From positions 682,001-746,000 of the forward strand of contig JANBVO010000001.1 of NCBI GenBank assembly GCA_030052745.1: a stretch of DNA of 64,000 bases, written 5' to 3'. Below, piece after piece: positions 57,820 to 64,000 of the stretch (within the stretch, counting starts at the first letter, position 1; the number at the start of each line of letters is the position of its first letter). The DNA comes from Pleurostoma richardsiae (taxonomy: Eukaryota > Ascomycota > Sordariomycetes > Calosphaeriales > Pleurostomataceae). The position numbers and the translations under genes were made by a program. The notes under the pieces were generated by a model. The model saw nothing but the letters and a program-made list of their open reading frames with translations. It was not told the DNA's origin and ran no database searches.

Positions 57820-59019
57820 TCACCGGTTCCCGCGGAGCGCAATAGTCCTTGACTGGCTTCGAGGGTCTAGATATGGCTTTTCACCGATTCCAACAGCACG
57901 ATGACCTAGACGGTCGCCCAGATCGTCGTAGTCGTTGGTAGCACTGTGGAATACGCTGCGGTTGTCCCAGAACGCTTTAATGTCGTTAGCCGCTAGGCTC
58001 CATCAACCCTAGAATTCGCATGCTTACCAATGTCGTTTTGGTTTCTCCACTTGAATCTAACTTGAAGATCATGATTTTCCTCGATCCTTCTATAGAAGGT
58101 TTCCAAAAGATCCTTGCTCTCACGCGTACTCAACTCATTGATGCGGTGAGGGAAGTTACCAATGGCGAAAATCGACTTCCAGCCTGTAACCGGATTGGTT
58201 CGCACAACTGGGTGGACGGCTGTGAGGTCGCGGCCGGTATTGCTCGGGTTTCCTCGCGGCTCTTCATAAATCTGGAACCTGTCAGGGCGAGCGTCTGCAA
58301 TCTTGTTGAACCCCTCTCCTTTGAACGTTGCTGTCAAGCCCTCGAAAAACTTCTGATAGTGGTCGCTGAAGCGGTCATAGAGTTCGTAGCCTGACGCCCA
58401 CAGGGTGTCACCTCCCGAGGACGGGAGCTTCGTCAGCCGCAAACTTGTGTAGTCGGCCGGGTACTGTTCGAATTGGATATCGCTGTGCCATGACGCCGCG
58501 CCCCCTTTGCGATCATCTCGATCTCTCTGTTGACCAAGAGACAAAGCACTAAAAGCCTTCGACGAAATAGTGCTGATTTCGTTGTCCTCGACCCCAAATT
58601 CATGGGTGCCGTTTAGGAGGGGATGGATATGTAAGGTCGAGTCCGAGGGTTTACCAGACAGCTCGCCAAGTCGCTGAACCAACGCCTTCTGTAGGTCGTC
58701 GGTCAAATTGTCCTGTGCACGGAAGAAAACCACGCCCCTCTGAGAGACTAGCAGGCTGTCAGCGGGCTGAGGTCAGTCGACTCATCGTGGACGACTCACT
58801 GGTAATTGCAAGGTCGCGAATCAATGCGTCAGAGTTTTTGGCGTTGATGATGTCGTCGACCAGATTGACGCCGGGGTATTCGCGTCCGATCACAGGCGTT
58901 ACTTCTTCATACTTGAATTGATCAAGCACTCCAGCGAGCGATAACGGCTCTGGGTACTGCCGAGCTTTAAGCTGGGTCGTCAGTACGGTGGGAGGCTCAG
59001 TGGTTACGGTGGTCGTCAT
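57820..59019 (-). CDS. TauD-like 2-oxoglutarate/Fe(II) dioxygenase
   Basis: Exons 59019-58800, 58747-58028 and 57974-57820 encode 364 residues. The iron-binding triad is His161-x-Asp163 in SWHSDIQFEQ and His323 in FWDNRSVFHSA. The 2-oxoglutarate-binding Arg is probably in the GHRAVG segment near 339. The motif ISQRGVVFFRAQDNLT is restored across the first intron, and NDIAFWDN across the second. Fungal members oxidise taurine, sulfonates or related compounds to free sulfite or nitrogen, and some act on other amines. It is cytosolic by lack of signals. GATA-type motifs (59059 TTATCA, 59122 CTATCT) lie upstream. The enzyme would fit a sulfur or nitrogen starvation response. Confidence 0.93.
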
Positions 59020-60285
59020 CGTTGCAACAAGTGTCGGGACTTGCTAAGATACCTATGTCTATTATCAGAGGAAAGAGCGAAGTAGCTCTGCATTGGAGTG
59101 GAGTGCTGGGTCTGTGACAATCTATCTCGTCAATCCTTCGATCAACTTTATAGATTATCCCCTCCGGCACTCGTCCGGCACTCGGCTCTACTGGAAGGTT
59201 AGGTAGTGCACGCGATTGGTTCCGGGAGCGATTTAAAGCACACAATGCCCCGGTCAAATTGCGGCATCCACCCCTCGGAGTTCAGAGGGGATATCGGCGT
59301 AGCGGGTAAACCAAAAACAGGGGTACGGTATGGGCCAAGCAGAATGGTCTCAAGTCTTGCAGGTTCTCACTAAAACAAGCTCGTCTGGATGTATTTTACT
59401 AAAGTCGATCTACTTCGCATCTTCACTTCGATCCGGCTTGAGCCCTCGTATTGAAGACTTGTAGGAACGAGCGAGGTTATATATCGAAGAAACTAGTTCT
59501 CCGATATCCCCTCCGAAGGCGTGCAAGACACCGAACTCCTCTTGAAGACGTCTTTTGAGTGGCTGCTAAGAAATAGACTGCTATGACGCAACCAGGCTGG
59601 CGCTCTAGACCCCGCGACATACCACAATCGCTTGCCTTCCATTGGCCAAATCTAGACTGCCTGTGGTCCTCAGTGGTGTAGGTCAGCCAGGGCCAAGACC
59701 GGCTGCTCTGTCGCCCTGAAGTCGCCATTACGGGCCAATCAGACTGTCCAATCCACTGGGGGAAGCCTACTGCGCAGTATCAAAAGCAAGATGGCGTGCT
59801 TGCATACTTCCCTGTGAGAGACTTTCCCATTTATACCGTTCCTTGCAGGGCAAAATGTGTCGACGGGACTGCAGGGTGGCCACAGCCGCATAGCCTGTTC
59901 CGTATGGAGGGAATCTAACCTTCCAAGAGGTGGTATTCAGTTGACGTCTATCTCGTTACAAGCTAATCAGGCCAGCATTCGATCCGGGGTCACTGAGCTC
60001 GACGCCCGTCGTCTTCGGGTGTATGATGGCAGCAGTCCTTTCGGCCCTCAGAGGTTATGAGTTCATCTGCCTCATCAAGTCAACAAGCGGTTGTAGCCTA
60101 GTACACCGACTTGCTAGTGAGGACCAAGAGTGTATCCGGCCTGCGCCCCTAAGCTACTCTTTAAGGTCAACTGAGTTCCGTTCACTTGAGTGAGAAGGCC
60201 GTACTGATTTGCATGCTCATACGCGGCTAATACCGAGGCTGCGCCCACCAATCGACTTTGGAGCCTACTTCGACATTGGCACTGT
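59020..60285. other. Intergenic, nothing coding recognised
   Basis: Only short frames; includes the promoter of the dioxygenase gene. Confidence 0.5.
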
Positions 60286-60834
60286 CTATGTCATCGGCCA
60301 TCTCGGTATCATCGATGAGCTCATTCGGCAAATTGTAGGATTTAATGTTCTTACAGCTGTCCTTGCTAACCAGGCCAAGACGCTTGTGAGATGCCGGGAC
60401 TTTCTTGAGCGCGGAACCGCGATTATTAGCATGCCAGGAAGTGAGATTTCCAAAGATTTGGAGTTGACGCCCTGGCTGCGGCGTTGCTCCAGGGCGGCGA
60501 GGAAGGCATTCATGGCATTCTGGCGTACGGTGGGGTCGTCGTTGTCCAGCTTGGAGGAAAAGACGCCTCCGATGCAGAAGACAATGCTGTCGACGAGGCG
60601 GAAGGGCTGGGCCGGGTGAACGACGCAGCGGGCTACTTCAGCAATATCGACGGCGTTGTCCTTCTCGGTGTGCAGGTTGGCGGGGCTCCGAAAAGGTCGA
60701 GCTTCTCGAGGCGGGCCGGGGTGCGGTGCAGCGCAATGCAAGTGTGACCAGCGGAGAGGGTCGCGGCGGAGAGCGGAGGAGCCCGAGCCGCCGGGGGCAC
60801 CAAGGAAGAAGACAGTCTTGGGTGCGGCAGACAT
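60286..60834 (-). pseudogene. NAD(P)-binding (NmrA/epimerase-like) pseudogene
   Basis: From ATG 60834 the frame begins MSAAPKTVFFLGAPGGSG, a Rossmann nucleotide-binding start. One base appears extra near 60762 and one is missing near 60684, so about 27 residues in between are read in the wrong frame; the right frame there gives LSAGHTCIAL and TPARLEKLDLFGAP. After 60684 the family sequence resumes (ANLHTEKDNAVDIAEVARC, LVDSIVFCIGGVFS, MNAFLAALEQ) until about 60450. Beyond that I cannot align it, and a stop at 60286 truncates it to 182 residues against roughly 250 usual. The family is a guess: short NAD(P)-binding proteins of moulds. Sequencing error for the two indels cannot be excluded. Confidence 0.65.
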
Positions 60835-60894
60835 TATAACGGTGTGAGTGGCAGATGGCTCTTCGGTAAATAAGTAGTCTGTGGTGTCAAACAA

Positions 60895-61908
60895 GAATGT
60901 TTTTAAACCGGAGCTTGTTGGCGGAGAGTAGGCAAATACGTATCAAGTCTACAGTGCTTTGGTGATGGTGATGATGATGATGATGATGATGAGTCTAGAT
61001 CTTGTTGTTCTGGTGGTCTAGCTTCCTCTGTCAACTCCCACTCGACTCGGGCGAGGAGCCGTTCTTTTATCTTCATCTCGACCTACACTGAATTGGGAGA
61101 CGGACTGCCGGGGCCACTGAGGAGACATACATGGAGCAGGCGCAGGGCCGCACATGTCTAATCCCCCCGGCGACGCATCCCGGAGCGGCGCGTCAAGCTC
61201 AACGCCGCAGAGGCAGCGAGCAGCATGTCCGGCGGAGGGGCTCCTGTGTGTCCACCTCAAAAGCTGCGCACCAGCGGCCGATGAGGAATGGCGCTTTTTA
61301 GGCGCTTCAGAAACCCCCCGGGCAGGGTCCGCTGTGGGACCCCTTTGCACCTTGTCTGCCGACCCAAGTGGCCGGTTTGCGTGGTGGACTGACGGAAGAG
61401 AAGTAAGGGAGGAATGTCATCCTGGGGGCATGAGCCACCCTTATTCCCCCGAAACCCCACGGCAGAGGAATAGAGACGCTAGAGCGGCTTTCACCGGCGG
61501 CTCGAAAAGCAGCTCTAAGGGCGGGCGACTCTTAACTCTCTTCGGCGTGGCGTCTCTTGACCCTTAATCCGTACCTTAACTTGCTGTCCTTTGCCTTGAA
61601 TCTCCGACATGTCGGTCTTGCAAGCTCTCGTCCTCTTCCTTCTCAGTTGCAGGAACTATTACGATCCACACTTATCGCTTCCCGCTTTCCTCCTATGGAG
61701 TTCCTCATCATCTTAGTCACCCTGTGTCGTCGAGTCTCGAAAGCTTTGTCCTTTCTGGATCATTCACGTGCTTCTATGTCATTTGCTATCATCTCATTTC
61801 GTTGATCCACACTTCGCCGCTGAAGGAATGCAAGCGGTAAGTTCTCTGTGGTTATATCCATTTCTGTCATTGATGTGAGAAACAGGGTGAGAATATCGAA
61901 GTCTTCAT
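60895..61908. other. Intergenic, nothing coding recognised
   Basis: Contains a TGA/ATG trinucleotide repeat at 60961-60993 and a plus-strand frame (61154-61567) with no family character. Confidence 0.5.
60961..60993. repeat. (ATG)n microsatellite
   Basis: About ten trinucleotide units, two of them variant. Confidence 0.95.
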
Positions 61909-62610
61909 CTATAGAACTCCATGTTCGGAAGCGTCCCCACTCCCCCGGGATCCCAGGCGCCGGAAATCGACACGGCCACCGTGCACGTACGGCGGGGGCA
62001 CCTCGCCAACCCCGACCATCAAATCCTCATTCTCCTCTACCACTTGGTACCCCGGGAGCGCATTGTCAGGGTTCATTTCAGACCACGTACCCAGCAGGTC
62101 CTCGTGGGGCAGGCCAAGCTCCTGGGCCAGCTGGGCGTAGCGGGCCGAGTACTCCCTTAGCACGTCCTCGCCCTCACGCAGCCATTCGACGAGCTCGTCG
62201 CGCCGCTCACGGACCTCCTCCCGCGTCGATGCGGAGACAGAGCTGAAGCCGCCCGTGTACGGCGGCACATCGGAGGCGGAGTAGGCGGGCAGCTCTGGGT
62301 CGTGGCCCGGGCGTGCGGATGACGCTGGCGCAGTGGGGGCCTCCTGCGAGGGAGACTCCGTGGAGGCGTGGGATGGCGGGACATCCGCGGCAGCTTGCGC
62401 TGGTGCAGGGGCGGAAGGATCCTGTGATGCCGCCGCTGCGGGGATGCCGTTGGTGTGGCCGTAGCGAAGGAGCCACAGGCTGTGCTCACGCAGGGATGTT
62501 CTCAGCAGCTCCAACTCTGCCGCCAGCGACGGTATGAGGCGTTTGAGGTCATTATATGCCGTTTCCAGTTCAACCCTCGGTGTTGTCTGTGCTGAGCCCT
62601 CGGAAACCAT
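61909..62610 (-). CDS. Hypothetical helical protein with Pro/Ala-rich linker, 233 aa
   Basis: A single frame from ATG 62610. I do not recognise the family. An N-terminal helix with coiled-coil spacing (about 14-48, LKRLIPSLAAELELLRTSL) is followed by a low-complexity linker rich in Ala, Pro and Ser (55-110). A second charged helix (128-172, TREEVRERRDELVEWLREGE) follows, then a tail with Pro-Pro-Tyr (VPPPYVHGG) near 213, a possible WW or arrestin-partner motif. No signal or membrane segment is seen. The whole frame has high third-position GC, which supports coding. A perfect 15-bp inverted repeat lies just upstream. Confidence 0.75.
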   Translation of the reverse strand: MVSEGSAQTTPRVELETAYNDLKRLIPSLAAELELLRTSLREHSLWLLRYGHTNGIPAAAASQDPSAPAPAQAAADVPPSHASTESPSQEAPTAPASSARPGHDPELPAYSASDVPPYTGGFSSVSASTREEVRERRDELVEWLREGEDVLREYSARYAQLAQELGLPHEDLLGTWSEMNPDNALPGYQVVEENEDLMVGVGEVPPPYVHGGRVDFRRLGSRGSGDASEHGVL

Positions 62611-63013
62611 GATGTTGGATGACCGTTCGAATTGCGGATTACGGTGGCGGATGACGAGCAGTCGAGATGGACAGCTCCTGTCACGTGATTCCGACCAGGC
62701 GCCGACGGAGAAAACGCTCCATTACCCGTTGGTCAGCAAGTGGGCCAACTCGCTGACCAACGGGTACTTACAGCATCGTATATCAGGTCTACACAACAGT
62801 TGAATTCTGCCACTTCAGGGGGGGCAGCCGATTGATAAGGACCTATTACGTACTGGCCGACAACCCTGTTGATGTGCACATGGGCAATCTACGTGAATGG
62901 AGATATCGCAGTCGTCGACCTATAGTAAGGGCTACACATTCATATTGTGCGACTTGAAGGCTTGGCGTATGCGTCGTAAGTCTCATACTGTCTCAAGGAA
63001 ATTATTATGACCA
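62611..63013. promoter_or_regulatory. Promoter region with inverted repeat
   Basis: Upstream of the helical protein gene and downstream of the secreted protein gene, both on the minus strand. Contains the 15-bp inverted repeat at 62723-62766. Confidence 0.45.
62723..62766. repeat. Perfect 15-bp inverted repeat, 14-bp spacer
   Basis: TACCCGTTGGTCAGC at 62723-62737 and its exact complement at 62752-62766. It is 113 bp upstream of the start codon of the 233-residue protein. It could be a paired binding site for a dimeric regulator, a hairpin, or the ends of a small excised element. Confidence 0.9.
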
Positions 63014-63721
63014 TCAGTAGGACTCTCCCGGGAAACGGTGGGAGTCGGCGGACCCGGGTGGCTTGTTGAACTGGTTCGGCAGGATCTTCCCACACTCTGC
63101 CTCCTCACACCTCGTGGGCTGCTTCACGGGCCAGACCATATTGCTGACCGTAAAGTTATCCATTCCGGTGTAGAGCTCGTGGACATGAGCCTGGTGCAGC
63201 TCCGGGTAGGTATCGATGTCCATCTTATCAATCTTATATGTCCCCTCGATGGGGCCGAGGTCCTGTGAGTCCCACCACACCTTGAGCCACATATTCCCGC
63301 GGATCAAGTCGATCATATACAGGCCTTCCCACTGCCGGTTAATGCCAAAGGACACTTTCGGGTCGCTGCATTCTTTCCGGTGTGTGGGCGGGAGACGTTT
63401 GACAGTCCTGCGTCCTTTGTCTGTCCATGCCCACACCTCGCAGAAAATAAAGGGCTCGTCTGGGCTGACCTTGATGTCAAATTTGTAGCTATAGCAAAGA
63501 ATTGTGATTAGTTACACAAGAGAAGGGCTTCGCGAAGGCATATGAGGAGATCGGGATTGTATTTACTATGCATGCGCATTAGGGTCCTTGGTCGAGCCGG
63601 CCCTCGCGCGGAAGTTCGCAACTTCAAATGGTATAGGAAAGTCCATCTGTGCCGAAGAAATAGACAGCGCTGAGAGGAAGCTGATAGCTAGGAAGGGTAC
63701 TTTGATGTATGTCAACCACAT
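63014..63721 (-). CDS. Small secreted protein, two exons, 209 aa
   Basis: Exons 63721-63567 and 63488-63014. Exon 1 begins MWLTYIKVPFLAISFLSALS, a clear signal peptide that probably ends after SSA at residue 25. The intron (GTAAAT ... CTATAG, with CTAATC branch) links NAHA to YYKFDIKVSPDEPFIFCEVWA. The mature protein has four Cys (FCEVW, KECSD, TRCEEAECG) and many Trp and Asp residues, and reads like a beta-sandwich fungal secreted protein of unknown role. I do not recognise a named family. It could be an effector or an extracellular binding protein. Length 209 is typical of small secreted proteins. Confidence 0.82.
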
Positions 63722-64000
63722 ATTTAAGCGTGAGTGCCGTGAACGTAGACAAGAGATTTAATCTTGAGTGTCTGAATGATGAAAGTTCGCCAGTTTGCCT
63801 GTAAGTGACGAGGTTTCCAGAGACGCTTATCGTGAACCCACCGTGGAATTATTAGGAACTCCAAGTTAGAAGGCCTTACGAAGTTTTATGAATTGCAGCT
63901 TTAAATGCCGTTTGAATACCCTAACCGGCGTAACTTCCTAATCAACCTTTCCCTCAAGAAAGTTTATACTGGCTGAACTTTTAATAGTCCCTGGAGCGAC
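63722..64000. other. Window end, nothing recognised
   Basis: Promoter side of the secreted protein gene. Confidence 0.5.

Noticed and set aside
60209-60619. Plus-strand frame of 136 residues opposite the NAD(P)-binding pseudogene
   Set aside because: Its second half is the mirror of the recognised minus-strand domain; the first half has no family match I know.

Overview
The window looks like nuclear DNA of a filamentous ascomycete (Pezizomycotina, probably Sordariomycetes). Short GT-AG introns of 46-145 nt interrupt most genes, often with CTRAC-like branch sites. The families are typical of moulds: a HET domain protein, a Zn2Cys6 regulator, Dal5-type transporters, a cAR-like GPCR, a TauD dioxygenase and an FMO-DUF6314 protein. 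Decayed gene copies resemble repeat-induced mutation. The genus cannot be told from the sequence. All gene models were built by hand: exons were chosen so that the frame, the splice signals and the known family sequence agree.

Layout, 0-20 kb: tRNA-Gly(GCC); a small secreted protein; an acidic unknown protein; a DAO-type FAD oxidoreductase divergent from a Dal5-type MFS transporter; a secreted copper amine oxidase behind a GATA-rich upstream region; a HET domain gene converging on it, with a 22-bp satellite and an assembly gap at its 5' side; a D-2-hydroxyacid dehydrogenase; a Zn2Cys6 regulator. 20-37 kb: decayed DNA with a relic of an ankyrin gene; a second MFS transporter; an intact ankyrin gene divergent from a flavin polyamine/monoamine oxidase; a seven-exon alkaline ceramidase; an amidoligase; a carboxylesterase pseudogene; an F-box-like gene. 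37-64 kb: a YwbE-domain protein; the FMO-DUF6314 fusion; a 4-kb gene-poor stretch; a third MFS transporter; a GPI-type wall protein; a seven-helix receptor; a TauD-like dioxygenase; an NAD(P)-binding pseudogene; an acidic unknown protein; a secreted protein. Gene-poor stretches of 3.5-4 kb separate the last group.

A common thread is scavenging of organic nitrogen and sulfur. There are three different amine or amino-acid oxidases, a TauD-type dioxygenase, three transporters of the allantoate/vitamin/organic-anion group, and GATA-type motifs upstream of several of them. That these genes act together is an inference. They are scattered, not one compact cluster, and no secondary-metabolite core enzyme is present. 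The less common items are the amidoligase, the YwbE protein with an apparent organelle presequence and zinc finger, the 7-nt micro-exon, the promoter satellite of the HET gene and a perfect 15-bp inverted repeat near 62.7 kb.
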